Assembly (NCBI GenBank): GCA_020851635.1
Contig: JADZCJ010000053.1
Location: 19,561 to 83,560, forward strand
Source: Anaerolineae bacterium
GTDB lineage: Bacteria > Chloroflexota > Anaerolineae > UBA4142 > SHND01
DNA length: 64,000 bases
Reading direction: 5' to 3'
Part shown: piece after piece, positions 52,794-61,893 of the stretch
Numbering within the stretch: the first letter of the stretch is position 1
Layout: each line of letters starts with the position of its first letter
Notes under the pieces: generated by a model
Seen by the model: only the letters and a program-made list of their open reading frames with translations
What the model was told of the DNA's origin: nothing
The model's database searches: none
Translations under genes and position numbers: made by a program

Positions 52794-53811
52794 GGTTTTG
52801 TATATCGGGCGCGCGCAAGGAGTGGAAGAACGGATCGCCGCCGATTTACGCATTCCTTTTGCCGGGATTCGCGTGGGTGGCATTCGCAGCAAGGATGCGG
52901 TGACACAAGCGCGCCATGTTTCGCAATTGGCGCAGGCATCGCAGAGCGCGTCCAAGCACATTGCACTTTATAAACCGGATGTTGTCCTTGCCACGGGCGG
53001 ATATGTGAGCGCGCCGGTGTTGTGGGCGGCGTGGCGCAGCAAGATTCCGATTGTGATCGAGCTGCCGGACCTGGAACCGGGCTGGGCGATTCGGGCGACG
53101 TGGCGCATGAGCAAGCAGGTCGCGGTCTCGTTCGAGCCCGTGCTGAAATACTTTGCCGCGGGCCGGGCGACAGTGACCGGATATCCGGTGCGCGCGGAAT
53201 TTTATCGGGTGACGCGCGCCGACGGACGCAAGCATTTCAACCTCGATCCCGTGCTCCCTGTGGTCACGGTGTTTGGCGGGAGCCAGGGGGCGCATGCGCT
53301 GAACGCGGCTGTGCAGAGCCACCTGAGCGCGCTGCTGCGCGAAACGCAAATCATTCATATTTGCGGCGCAGATGACCAGATACCACTGGAGGCCGAACGC
53401 GAGCGACTGGCGGAGCCGCTGCGGGCGCGTTATCGTGTATTTGGCTATTTGAGAGAGGACATGCCACTGGCGCTCAAGACGGCGGATGTGATTGTGGCGC
53501 GGGCGGGCGCGGCGACGTTGGGCGAATTTCCTGCGGTGGGCGCGCCAAGTATTCTGGTGCCCGGCGCGTTTGCGCAAGGGCATCAAGACAAGAACGCGGA
53601 TTTTTTGGCGGGACACGGCGCTGCGGTCAAGCTGCCGGAAACCAAGCTGGCAACTGAATTCTTACCGACAGTGCTCGGGCTTGTGTCGGATGAGGGACGG
53701 CTTGAAGAGATGAGACAAGCGGCGAGGCGTCTGGCGCAGCCCGAGGCGGCAAAACGCATCGGCGAACTGGTCGTGACATATGCGCAGCAAGGCGTCAGTG
53801 ATGTTGCTTGA
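52690..53811 (+). CDS. murG: UDP-N-acetylglucosamine transferase MurG
   Basis: A 373-residue GT28 enzyme that converts lipid I to lipid II. The N-terminal loop MRLLVTGGGTGGHVYPRVAV is exact and is partly encoded by a run of ten G residues (52707-52716). FGGSQGAHALN and the later GAATLGEFPAVGAPSILVPGAFAQGHQDKNA (donor site) are also typical. It overlaps ftsW by 104 nt in another frame. No ribosome site precedes the ATG, so translation may depend on ribosomes finishing ftsW. Confidence 0.95.
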   Translation: MRLLVTGGGTGGHVYPRVAVLQQLAADQKLDLASEVLYIGRAQGVEERIAADLRIPFAGIRVGGIRSKDAVTQARHVSQLAQASQSASKHIALYKPDVVLATGGYVSAPVLWAAWRSKIPIVIELPDLEPGWAIRATWRMSKQVAVSFEPVLKYFAAGRATVTGYPVRAEFYRVTRADGRKHFNLDPVLPVVTVFGGSQGAHALNAAVQSHLSALLRETQIIHICGADDQIPLEAERERLAEPLRARYRVFGYLREDMPLALKTADVIVARAGAATLGEFPAVGAPSILVPGAFAQGHQDKNADFLAGHGAAVKLPETKLATEFLPTVLGLVSDEGRLEEMRQAARRLAQPEAAKRIGELVVTYAQQGVSDVA

Positions 53812-53816
53812 TTGAG

Positions 53817-55205
53817 ATGCGGCGGCGGCACATTCACTTTATTGGGATTGGCGGGGCAGGGTTATCGGCGCTGGCGCGCGTGATGTTGGGGCGCGGTGAC
53901 GCGGTGAGCGGTTCCGATCCGAACGCACCGTCGCCCATCACAGACGAGTTGGTGAGACTTGGCGCGACGGTCTTTACTGCCCACGACGCAAAAAACATTG
54001 CAGGCGCTGACCTGATTGTCACTACTTCTGCCGCCTCCGGCGACAACCCGGAAATCAACGCAGCACATTTACAACAGATTCCGGTATTGAAACGACGAGA
54101 ATTTTTGCGCGAGATTACGCGCGGGCATGACGTGGTCGCCGTTGCCGGCTCGCATGGCAAAACGACGACGACGGCAATGATTGCGTTGGCGCTGGAAGCC
54201 GCGGGGCTGGACCCGACTGCGGTGGTCGGCGGGATTGTGCCCGGCTGGCAGACCAACGCGCGCGTTGCCCAAAATGTGGAGAACAAGTGGTTTGTGATAG
54301 AGGCGGATGAATACGACCACGCTTTTTTAGGGCTGGAACCGAAAATTGCGGTGGTGACGAACGTGGATTATGACCATCCGGACCTGTTTCCGACCCGTGC
54401 GGCGTATAAAAGCGCCTTTGGGCAGTTCCTGAAACAAACGCGGGCAGACGGCGTATGTATTATTTGTGCCGACGAGCATGGATTGTCAGAGTTGGCGGAA
54501 TCGAACGCACCGCGGGTAATTCGCTATGGAATGCGCGCCGAAAATGACTGGCGCGCGGCAAGTCTGGCGAGCAACGCGCGCGGCGGCAGTGATTTTGCGA
54601 TCTACCGGGCAGACCGCTTTGTTGGAAACGCATCCGTCCAGGCGCCGGGCGCACACAACGTCCTGAATGCGCTCGCCGCCATCGCTGCGGCAGACACGGC
54701 AGGAGCAGGCATCGAAACTACGCTGGCGACACTGGCGCAGTTTGGCGGAGTGGGGCGCAGGTTCCAGATCGTTGGGAGTTATAACGGCGCGACGCTCGTG
54801 GATGATTATGCGCATCATCCGACCGAAATTCGTGCGACCCTGAGCGCCGCGCGCATGCGTTTTCCAAAGCAACGTATCTGGGCATTATTCCAGCCCCACA
54901 CGTTTTCGCGAACGCGAGCGCTGTTGGATGAATTTGCCGGGGCGTTTGGGGAAGCGGATATGGTATTGATCGCCGAAATTTACGCGGCGCGCGAGCAGGA
55001 TGCAGGCGGATTATCCGCCCGCGCGATTCTGGAACGAATGCGGCAGCTACCGATGCCGCAGCCCAACACCAGGTATGTTGAAACACTCGACACGGCACAA
55101 AATATTCTACGAAAGGAACTGTGTTCGGGTGATGTGCTCATTACATTGGGGGCGGGGAACGTCAATCGAGTGACGCACAGTTTGAGCGGTAACGAAAATG
55201 CGTGA
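53817..55205 (+). CDS. murC: UDP-N-acetylmuramate-L-alanine ligase MurC
   Basis: A 462-residue Mur ligase that starts the stem peptide. HFIGIGGAGLSALARVML, AVAGSHGKTTTTAMIALAL (ATP loop), EADEYDHAFLGLEP and LVDDYAHHPTEIRATL are diagnostic. A GVGRRFQ motif precedes the last domain. ATG 53817 is used; a TTG at 53808 overlapping the murG stop would add three residues. It overlaps the next gene by 8 nt. Confidence 0.96.
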   Translation: MRRRHIHFIGIGGAGLSALARVMLGRGDAVSGSDPNAPSPITDELVRLGATVFTAHDAKNIAGADLIVTTSAASGDNPEINAAHLQQIPVLKRREFLREITRGHDVVAVAGSHGKTTTTAMIALALEAAGLDPTAVVGGIVPGWQTNARVAQNVENKWFVIEADEYDHAFLGLEPKIAVVTNVDYDHPDLFPTRAAYKSAFGQFLKQTRADGVCIICADEHGLSELAESNAPRVIRYGMRAENDWRAASLASNARGGSDFAIYRADRFVGNASVQAPGAHNVLNALAAIAAADTAGAGIETTLATLAQFGGVGRRFQIVGSYNGATLVDDYAHHPTEIRATLSAARMRFPKQRIWALFQPHTFSRTRALLDEFAGAFGEADMVLIAEIYAAREQDAGGLSARAILERMRQLPMPQPNTRYVETLDTAQNILRKELCSGDVLITLGAGNVNRVTHSLSGNENA

Positions 55206-55938
55206 TGTATTTGGGTCTCGAAATTGGGTCTTTTGGTGGGCGGCGCTCACGTCAACCGTCTTTTTGACGCCGTGGCTGCCCGTCATTTCGAATTTTTTTC
55301 AGGACAGCGGGTTCTTTTCACCTCAGAACTTTCCATTCAGTCTGGTGAACGGACTCAACACCTGGATTGATTCGGTTGCCGAGAGCATTCGTGAAGGCGT
55401 GCAGTTTGATCCTGCGGCGCCCGCGATTGCAACGCCGTTCTTTACGGTTCCCATGTGGATGGTCGCGGTGCTGGTTGGTCTGCTTGTGCTGGCAGGCGCG
55501 GTGGCGATGTATGTGCGGGCGCTCAAGAGTCATTCGCTCGGTGATGACATTTTGACGCTGCTGATCCTGTATTTTGTTTTGCGCGTCGAAGCTTATATTG
55601 TCTCGTTCACCAACATCGGTCCGCTGCAGGGCGCAGGCAACACGATGATCCAAAACCCAATGGTCGGATTTTGGATCTTGATGCTCTTTTTGTTCGTTCT
55701 GGTCTTTATGGGCGGCGGGCTAAACAGTCGCCAGGCATTCTGGCGCGGTCTGCTGGAAGCGGTGCTGCTCGCCCTGTTTGTCGTGCCGCAGCAGACATCG
55801 CAGCTGTTGAGCGCGTTTTTTGCGGGGTTGTTTGCCTTTTCAAACCTGCTGACCTCCAATATGGTTTTTGCAGTTGCGTGGGGAATCCTGGGCGCCGTCA
55901 TGGCATTGACCCGTTTGACCAGCGTTTCGACGGCTTGA
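55198..55938 (+). CDS. Unknown membrane protein embedded in the mur cluster
   Basis: A 246-residue polytopic protein with about six hydrophobic helices (around 10-28, 81-105, 115-138, 158-180, 186-206 and 215-240) and one larger extracytoplasmic loop (about 29-78; rich in Phe, Asn and Pro). I do not recognise a family. It overlaps murC by 8 nt and is followed after 7 bp by murB, so it is firmly part of the operon. The position suggests a role in wall synthesis or division, which is an inference from context only. Confidence 0.75.
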   Translation: MRDVFGSRNWVFWWAALTSTVFLTPWLPVISNFFQDSGFFSPQNFPFSLVNGLNTWIDSVAESIREGVQFDPAAPAIATPFFTVPMWMVAVLVGLLVLAGAVAMYVRALKSHSLGDDILTLLILYFVLRVEAYIVSFTNIGPLQGAGNTMIQNPMVGFWILMLFLFVLVFMGGGLNSRQAFWRGLLEAVLLALFVVPQQTSQLLSAFFAGLFAFSNLLTSNMVFAVAWGILGAVMALTRLTSVSTA

Positions 55939-55945
55939 CCGCGCG

Positions 55946-56845
55946 ATGTTTGAAAGCAAGATCATACGTGACGAACCGCTGGCGCGGCACACGACACTGC
56001 GAATCGGCGGACCGGCTGATTTCTTTGTGCGGGTAGATTCGCAGGACGAACTGTTGCAAGCGATGGCGTGGGCACGCAAGCAGCACCTTGACATTTTTAT
56101 ACTGGGCAATGGCTCGAACATCCTGGTCGGCGATGCAGGGATTCGCGGGCTTGTGATCGAGAACCACATGGACCTGGAGCAGGAACACGTCAGCGGCGAC
56201 ACCCTGAGAATCACCGCAGAAAGTGGGGGATCACTGCCGGGGTTGGCGAATCGCATGGCGCGGCGCGGCTGGCGCGGGCTAGAGTGGGCGATAGGGGTGC
56301 CCGCGACTATCGGCGCGGCGGTGGTGACGAATGCGGGCGCGCACGGCGGCTCGATCAGCGACAATCTGCTGCGCGCCGAAATCCTGGAGGCGCGGGGGTT
56401 CGAGGCGGGACCGCGCTGGTGGACGCGTGACGAGCTAGAGTACGATTACCGAACCAGTCTTTTGAAGCGGCGCGGCGGCGAGTTTGTGGTGATACGGGCG
56501 GAATTTGTGCTGGAGCAGGATGAGGCGATTCACAGCATCGCGCGCATGAACCGGTATACGGAACACCGGCGGCGCACACAGCCCACCGAGCCGAGCGTGG
56601 GGTCCATGTTCAAAAATCCGCCCGGCGACTTTGCAGGGCGGTTGATTCAAGCGGCGGGACTGAAAGGCAAACAGGTGGGTCGAGTCCAAGTCTCGACGGT
56701 GCATGCCAATTTTTTTGTGAACCTCGGCGGCGGCACGGCAAAGGAATTGCTGGAATTGGTGGCGCTGACACAGGCGCAGGTGCATAGAGAATTTGGGATA
56801 GAGTTGGAGTTGGAGATACAGGTCGTTGGCGAGCAGCGAGGATGA
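55946..56845 (+). CDS. murB: UDP-N-acetylenolpyruvoylglucosamine reductase MurB
   Basis: A 299-residue FAD enzyme. HTTLRIGGPADFFV begins the FAD domain, LGNGSNILVGDAGI is the flavin loop, GVPATIGAAVVTNAGAHGG the second nucleotide block, YDYRTSLLK the substrate loop, and PSVGSMFKNP with its serine and the later Glu in the C-terminal domain complete the active site. It reduces the enolpyruvyl group to make UDP-MurNAc. The architecture is the type IIb form, without the extra Tyr loop. Confidence 0.95.
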   Translation: MFESKIIRDEPLARHTTLRIGGPADFFVRVDSQDELLQAMAWARKQHLDIFILGNGSNILVGDAGIRGLVIENHMDLEQEHVSGDTLRITAESGGSLPGLANRMARRGWRGLEWAIGVPATIGAAVVTNAGAHGGSISDNLLRAEILEARGFEAGPRWWTRDELEYDYRTSLLKRRGGEFVVIRAEFVLEQDEAIHSIARMNRYTEHRRRTQPTEPSVGSMFKNPPGDFAGRLIQAAGLKGKQVGRVQVSTVHANFFVNLGGGTAKELLELVALTQAQVHREFGIELELEIQVVGEQRG

Positions 56846-56912
56846 GCAAGAGGGTTGCAAGTCGCGCGAGATTTATCGGTCGCTGCGGTCCCTCGAAATG
56901 GCGATTTATCAG

Positions 56913-58022
56913 ATGGGAAACAAGATTCGGGTGGGATTGATCTTTGGAGGCAAGACGGGCGAGCATGAAGTGTCGCTCGCATCAGCACAATCGGTGCTCG
57001 GCGCGCTCGACCCGAGCAAGTATGACGCCATCCTGATTGGTGTCACAAAGGAGGGACAATGGTTGACAGGCGGCAACCCGCTCAAGCAGCTGGTCAACGC
57101 GACGCAATCGCCCCTCCTCAAGGCGATGAACGGTTCGACAGGCAACGGTTCAAGTGCACTGACAACTAACGATGCGACCCGGTTGACGACGACGAATGCG
57201 CTGAATGAATCGGTTGATGTGGTGTTTCCATTGATTCACGGACCGAACGGTGAGGACGGAACGATTCAGGGATTGTTGGAACTTGCGGCTATTCCGTATG
57301 TGGGAGCAAATGTGGCGGCGAGCGCGGTGGGAATGGACAAGGCGTTGATGAAAGCTATTTTTCGGAACGCCGGACTGCCCGTCGCAGAATATCTGGTCTT
57401 GTATCGTCATCACTGGGAGCATGACCCTGAAGAGACGATTCATGAAATCGAAACAATCATCCGTTATCCTTGCTTTGTCAAGCCCGCAAACATGGGGTCG
57501 AGCGTGGGCATCTCCAAAGCCCGAAATTGGGACGAATTGACCCAGGCGTTGGCAACGGCGGCGCTCTATGACCGCAAACTGGTTGTCGAACGCGCGATCG
57601 AGGGGCGCGAGCTGGAATGCAGCGTATTGGGCAATGATGCGCCGTTGGCATCGCTGCCGGGTGAGGTGATTCCCGAACGGGAGTTTTACGATTATGAGGC
57701 AAAGTATGCGGACGACCACACGCGCCTGGTCGTTCCGGCTGAGCTGACCCCGGAACAGGCGCGAACGATCCAAGACCTTGCCGTGCGCGCATTTGAGGCG
57801 ATTGATTGCAGCGGGATGGCGCGCGTGGATTTCTTTATGGAAAAACGGGATGGGCGGGTGCTGGTGAATGAAATCAACACGATCCCCGGTTTCACCAAGG
57901 TCTCGATGTATCCCAAGATGTGGGAAGCGAGCGGCGTCAGTTATCCCCAGTTGGTTGATCGGTTGATTCAACTGGCATTAGAACGGCATTCGGACAGAGC
58001 GCGAAATAGGGTTACGCACTAA
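56913..58022 (+). CDS. ddl: D-alanine-D-alanine ligase
   Basis: A 369-residue ATP-grasp ligase. IRVGLIFGGKTGEHEVSLASA is the N-terminal block, HGPNGEDGTIQGLLE the substrate loop, FVKPANMGSSVGISK the ATP-grasp lysine and serine loop, and VNEINTIPGF the metal-binding end. A low-complexity Asn/Thr-rich insert (about 68-95) sits in the first domain. It makes the D-Ala-D-Ala used by MurF. ATG 56913 matches the family start; ATG 56898 and 56826 are in frame, the latter overlapping murB. Confidence 0.95.
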   Translation: MGNKIRVGLIFGGKTGEHEVSLASAQSVLGALDPSKYDAILIGVTKEGQWLTGGNPLKQLVNATQSPLLKAMNGSTGNGSSALTTNDATRLTTTNALNESVDVVFPLIHGPNGEDGTIQGLLELAAIPYVGANVAASAVGMDKALMKAIFRNAGLPVAEYLVLYRHHWEHDPEETIHEIETIIRYPCFVKPANMGSSVGISKARNWDELTQALATAALYDRKLVVERAIEGRELECSVLGNDAPLASLPGEVIPEREFYDYEAKYADDHTRLVVPAELTPEQARTIQDLAVRAFEAIDCSGMARVDFFMEKRDGRVLVNEINTIPGFTKVSMYPKMWEASGVSYPQLVDRLIQLALERHSDRARNRVTH

Positions 58023-58025
58023 CGC

Positions 58026-58047
58026 GGGCAAATTTATGAATTTGCCC
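58026..58047. other. Stem-loop between ddl and ftsQ
   Basis: A perfect 9-bp inverted repeat, GGGCAAATT (58026-58034) with AATTTGCCC (58039-58047), around loop TATG. It follows the ddl stop by 3 bp and has no T-run, so it is not a standard terminator; it may protect the upstream mRNA end or mark a processing site. Confidence 0.6.
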
Positions 58048-58089
58048 CATGCACACACTCCTCGGTTATCGAACCCCGGAGACTGATTC

Positions 58090-59046
58090 ATGAGCATTCG
58101 CCCAAGAAGCAAACAAGAACCGGAATCCTTTGTCCCGCGCCGCGCGCGCCGCGCGAAAAGAGCCGTTGGCGCAACGACCTCGCGCGTGCGAGTCCTGCCC
58201 GTTGAACCGCGCGCGCCTGAAAAGTCGGCAGCAAAAGCAAAGCCGACACACAAGCGCGCCACCTTTGACATTGCGGCGCCGCGGCTGGTCTTGAATCCAT
58301 GGCGCACCCAACGTGATTGGAAGGAGAGCCGTCCTAAATTTGCCGCCGGCGTTTTGATTGCCCTGCTCATTGGCGCGCTGTATGCAATGTTCAACCTGGA
58401 TATCTTTTTTGTGGGCGAACCCGTGGTGATTGGCAACAAAATTGTGCCGAGTCAAGAGATTGCCCAAGTGTCGGGAATGCGCGGCTGGAATGTCTTTTTT
58501 GTGGAACCCCGCTCGGTTGAGGCGGCAGTGCGGGTACTGCCTGAATTCAAGGATGTGCAGGTCTATGTGACTCTGCCCAATACGCTCGAAATTTACACGA
58601 CAGAGCGCAAACCGCTTTTTGTGTGGGAAGTGTCGGGCAAGAACTATTGGGTGGATGACGAAGGGATTGCGATGCGTCCGCGCGGGATGGTGCAGACCGG
58701 CTGGCATGTGCGCGACTCGGAGGGCAAGGCAGTCCAGTATGGGGAACGGATCAGCCCGGATGCTTTTAACGCCGCCGTTTCACTAATTAATGTCTGGGAA
58801 GGCGCACCCAAATATTTCGAGTGGACCAAAGTACACGGGCTGACATTGCGTGACGAGCAGGGACGGCTGGTCTATTTCGGAAGCTCGAGCCAGATGCAGG
58901 ACAAGGTGACGGCGCTTCAGATCGTGACGACACAGTTGGAAAGGGACAAGCGCGCGGTAGCGTTTATTGATTTGGGTAGTGGGCTGCCGTATTATCAAGA
59001 GATTGCGAGCGCCAAGCCCTTGACAACGACGACGGCAGGGCAATAG
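58090..59046 (+). CDS. ftsQ: Cell division protein FtsQ/DivIB
   Basis: A 318-residue bitopic protein. A long basic cytoplasmic tail (about 1-88; Arg, Lys and Pro rich) precedes one membrane helix (about 89-105: GVLIALLIGALYAMFNLDIFFV). The POTRA domain follows with VGNKIVPSQEIAQVSGMRGWNVFFV-type sequence and the conserved LPEFKDVQVYVTLPNTLEIYTTERKPL. It belongs to the FtsQLB complex. The start at 58090 fits the end of the ddl-ftsQ gap. Confidence 0.85.
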   Translation: MSIRPRSKQEPESFVPRRARRAKRAVGATTSRVRVLPVEPRAPEKSAAKAKPTHKRATFDIAAPRLVLNPWRTQRDWKESRPKFAAGVLIALLIGALYAMFNLDIFFVGEPVVIGNKIVPSQEIAQVSGMRGWNVFFVEPRSVEAAVRVLPEFKDVQVYVTLPNTLEIYTTERKPLFVWEVSGKNYWVDDEGIAMRPRGMVQTGWHVRDSEGKAVQYGERISPDAFNAAVSLINVWEGAPKYFEWTKVHGLTLRDEQGRLVYFGSSSQMQDKVTALQIVTTQLERDKRAVAFIDLGSGLPYYQEIASAKPLTTTTAGQ

Positions 59047-59200
59047 TTCAATGTTGGGTGTCGAGTGTATCGGGATAGAAAAGGACGCAAGACAAAGGAT
59101 GGATGATTTGGGATAGGCGATAGCTGGATAGTGGAAAATGTTTGGCGAGACGGTCGGCGCATCTCTAAATTCACTTTATCCGTCCGTCAATGGAGGGTCT

Positions 59201-60466
59201 ATGGGGATTCCCGTCGCGGTGTTGGATATTGGCACGACGAAAACCGTCGCATTGATTGCGGAAGCGGTTGACGATGGTATTCGGGTGTTGGGGGTGGGAA
59301 TGGCGCCCAGCGAGGGCATGCGCAAAGGCGTCGTCGTGGATGTGAAACTGGCGGCGCAGTCCATTGCGCTGGCGGTGGAACAAGCGGAACGTATGGCGAA
59401 CATGTCCATCGAGGGCGCGTATGTGGGGATTGCGGGCGCGCATATCTCGTCCATCAATTCGCGCGGGGTGGCGCCAATTCCACACGGACGCGCGGTGACG
59501 CAGGATGTGGTCCAGCGCGCGATGGATGCGGCACAGGCGATCGCGGTGCCCGACAATCGCGAGGTGGTCCATGCCATTGCGCGCGGGTATTCGCTCGACG
59601 GACAAGATGGCGTCCGCGACCCGATTGGGATGATGGGTTATCGCCTGGAAGTGGAAGCGCACATCGTCACCGGCGCCGTCGCCTCGATTCAGAATCTTTA
59701 CAAGGCGGTCGAAGCGGCGGGCGTGCGCGTCATCGAGCTGGTGCTCGAACCCATTGCGGCGGGCGAAGCGGTGCTGACGAGCGCGGAACGAGACCTCGGC
59801 GTCGCGCTGGTGGACATTGGCGGCGGGACGACCGATATTGCAATTTTTATTGACGGCAGTGTCTGGCATACGGTCGTTTTGCCGATCGGGGGAATGCATC
59901 TGACTAATGATTTGGCAGTCGGCTTGCGCGCTCCGTTCGCTGCCGCGGAAGAAATCAAGATGAAATATGGGACGGTGATGGTTGACGATGCGCGTCCCGA
60001 AGAGATCATCGAACTCGCCGCGTTCGGGGACGAAGAAAAGCGTGTGGTCTCGCGTCGCGAAGTGGCGGAGATTTTGCAAGCGCGCGCTGAAGAAATCTTT
60101 ACGCTGGTGCTGACGGAAATCAAGCGATCGGGCTATGACGGGCTGCTGCCTGCCGGAGTAGTGCTGTGCGGTGGGGCAGCGCAGTTGGTCGGCGTCAAAT
60201 CGCTCGCCCGTGAAGTGGTTGGTCTGCCAACGCGCATCGGCACGCCCCAGCGAATGGAAGGGATGGTGGAACGAGTCAGTTCCCCGGCCTATGCGACCGG
60301 TGTGGGGTTGGCACACTGGGGCGTAAAACAAGCGGACCTGCAAACGCTGGAATTGACCGAAGTTGCGGCGCGCGCGCGACGCAAAAGTGAAGAGGGAGTG
60401 TTGGCTCCCCTGCTGAATATGGGAGACTGGCTGCGACGCGCCCTGTTGCCCGAGAGAGGTGAATAA
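59201..60466 (+). CDS. ftsA: Cell division protein FtsA
   Basis: A 421-residue actin-like ATPase that tethers FtsZ to the membrane. AVLDIGTTKTVALIAE is phosphate loop 1, VALVDIGGGTTDIAIF loop 2, and VVLCGGAAQLVG the adenosine motif. The FtsA-specific 1C region lies at about 85-165. The C-terminal LLNMGDWLRRALLPERGE is an amphipathic helix for membrane binding. ATG 59201 follows a GGAGG site (59192-59196). The 154-nt gap upstream shows nothing clear apart from this site. Confidence 0.95.
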   Translation: MGIPVAVLDIGTTKTVALIAEAVDDGIRVLGVGMAPSEGMRKGVVVDVKLAAQSIALAVEQAERMANMSIEGAYVGIAGAHISSINSRGVAPIPHGRAVTQDVVQRAMDAAQAIAVPDNREVVHAIARGYSLDGQDGVRDPIGMMGYRLEVEAHIVTGAVASIQNLYKAVEAAGVRVIELVLEPIAAGEAVLTSAERDLGVALVDIGGGTTDIAIFIDGSVWHTVVLPIGGMHLTNDLAVGLRAPFAAAEEIKMKYGTVMVDDARPEEIIELAAFGDEEKRVVSRREVAEILQARAEEIFTLVLTEIKRSGYDGLLPAGVVLCGGAAQLVGVKSLAREVVGLPTRIGTPQRMEGMVERVSSPAYATGVGLAHWGVKQADLQTLELTEVAARARRKSEEGVLAPLLNMGDWLRRALLPERGE

Positions 60467-60589
60467 ATGATAGCGATGGATAAACTGAAATCGAGCATCG
60501 CCGTCAGCGAGTTTACCTGGCGGACGGTGCTTGTGCGGCTGGTCATTACGCTGGTCCTACTGGCCGCCGTGGCAAAAATTGGGTCTTGA
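60467..60589 (+). CDS. 40-residue single-pass membrane peptide between ftsA and ftsZ
   Basis: An ORF that begins at the very next base after the ftsA stop (TAA-ATG). It encodes MIAMDKLKSSIAV-type N-terminal sequence followed by a hydrophobic stretch (VLVRLVITLVLLAAVAKIG), a clear membrane helix near the C-terminus. AGGTGA at 60457-60462 is a well-placed ribosome site inside the end of ftsA. The stop codon (60587-60589) lies inside the -35 box of the ftsZ promoter. I do not recognise the sequence. If translated, its position suggests a small membrane partner of FtsA or FtsZ. Confidence 0.6.
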   Translation: MIAMDKLKSSIAVSEFTWRTVLVRLVITLVLLAAVAKIGS

Positions 60590-60614
60590 CATAGTATTAA
60601 TAGGGGCTTATAAT
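60586..60614 (+). promoter_or_regulatory. Consensus promoter of ftsZ
   Basis: TTGACA (60586-60591), exactly 17 bp, then TATAAT (60609-60614): both hexamers and the spacing match the sigma-70 consensus, the strongest promoter seen in this window. Predicted start near 60621, giving a leader of about 123 nt before ftsZ. Confidence 0.9.
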
Positions 60615-60744
60615 CTCCCCACTTGACCTAAATCTAGTGGTTTTTTGTAGTTTGTTCCCCTAGATACAGGTGTTGTGCCGAGATAGAACGATTTCTAGTC
60701 CCGCCTAGTGGACACAATAATGTGTCCGTTGATGAGGTCTAGCG
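60615..60744 (+). promoter_or_regulatory. ftsZ 5' leader with CTAG cluster and hairpin
   Basis: The leader contains five CTAG tetramers (60634, 60660, 60695, 60705, 60739), two of them within CTAGTGG, and a perfect 7-bp hairpin GGACACA/TGTGTCC (60710-60727) with loop ATAA. The hairpin ends 6 nt before the GAGGT ribosome site (60734-60738 region). The arrangement suits control of ftsZ translation or an operator for a DNA-binding protein; neither can be decided from sequence. Confidence 0.55.
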
Positions 60745-61893
60745 ATGGAGCGTAATTCTCTCAATCCACCCCGCCCGCCGGTTCCACCAAAACGCAACGA
60801 ACCCGTGTTTAACGGTTTTGAAAATTTCGCGGCCATCAAGGTCGTTGGTGTTGGTGGTGGCGGGACAAATGCAGTAAATCGAATGATCATCGAAGGGCTT
60901 CGCGGCGTGGACTTTATTGCGGTCAACACGGATGCGCAAGCGTTGATTCATTCTCAAGCACAAGCGAAAATTCGCATCGGCGATAAATTGACGCGCGGTC
61001 TCGGCGCGGGCGGCGACCCCGAACGCGGGATGAAGTCCGCCGAAGAGACCGCCGACGAGATCCGCGACGCGGTCAAGGGCGCGGACATGGTTTTTGTCAC
61101 GGCGGGCATGGGCGGCGGCACGGGTTCGGGCGCCGCGCCGGTGATTGCAAAACTCGCGCGCGAGATGGGTTCTTTGACCATCGGCGTTGTCACCAAGCCC
61201 TTTATGTTCGAGGGCGCAAAACGCAAAAAGGTTGCCGACGAGGCGTTGAACCGTCTCAAAGACAATGTAGATACGCTGATTATTATTCCAAATGACCGCT
61301 TGCTGGACATTGTGGACAAAAAAGCGTCTCTGCAATCTGCGTTCCGCCTGGCTGATGATGTGCTGCGTCAAGGTATTCAGGGCATCAGCGAATTGATCAC
61401 CGTCCCCGGTCTGATCAATCTGGATTTCGCTGATGTGAAAACCATCATGGGCGAAGGCGGCGCGGCGTTGATGGCGGTTGGGCGCGGCAGTGGTGAAAAT
61501 CGCGCCGTGGCAGCTGCCGAAATGGCGATCAAGTCGCCGCTTTTGGATGTGAGTATTGAAGGGGCGCGCGGCGTCTTGTTTAATGTGACGGGCGGCGAGG
61601 ACCTGACCCTGCATGAAGTTTATGAGGCGGCGGAGATTGTGCGCCGCGTGGCAGACCCCGAGGTCAATCTTATTTTTGGCGCGGTCATTAGTCCGGAAAT
61701 GAAGGATGAAGTGCGGATCACGGTGATTGCGACAGGGTTCCAGGCGGCGGCAAAGCGCATGCCGGGAACGGGCGCAGGGGTCGCGCGTGACAACGTGGTT
61801 GCGGCGCCGGGTAAAAAAACAATTGACTTTCCGGTGCGGCAGTTTGACCGCGAAGATTTGGATATTCCCGCGTTTTTGCGCAAGCGGGGATGA
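60745..61893 (+). CDS. ftsZ: Cell division GTPase FtsZ
   Basis: A 382-residue tubulin-like GTPase that forms the Z ring. After a Pro-rich N-terminal tail, [17 protein letters not shown] starts the GTP fold, GMGGGTGSG (121-129) is the tubulin signature, [11 protein letters not shown] (225-235) the T7 catalytic loop. The short linker ends in [11 protein letters not shown], the conserved tail that binds FtsA and other partners. It has its own consensus promoter and ends in an intrinsic terminator. Confidence 0.98.
   Translation: MERNSLNPPRPPVPPKRNEPVFNGFENFAAIKVVGVGGGGTNAVNRMIIEGLRGVDFIAVNTDAQALIHSQAQAKIRIGDKLTRGLGAGGDPERGMKSAEETADEIRDAVKGADMVFVTAGMGGGTGSGAAPVIAKLAREMGSLTIGVVTKPFMFEGAKRKKVADEALNRLKDNVDTLIIIPNDRLLDIVDKKASLQSAFRLADDVLRQGIQGISELITVPGLINLDFADVKTIMGEGGAALMAVGRGSGENRAVAAAEMAIKSPLLDVSIEGARGVLFNVTGGEDLTLHEVYEAAEIVRRVADPEVNLIFGAVISPEMKDEVRITVIATGFQAAAKRMPGTGAGVARDNVVAAPGKKTIDFPVRQFDREDLDIPAFLRKRG

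Noticed and set aside
59171..60343. Minus-strand frame of about 390 codons
   Set aside because: It is antisense to ftsA and is unusually rich in His, Arg and Asn, with no domain pattern.
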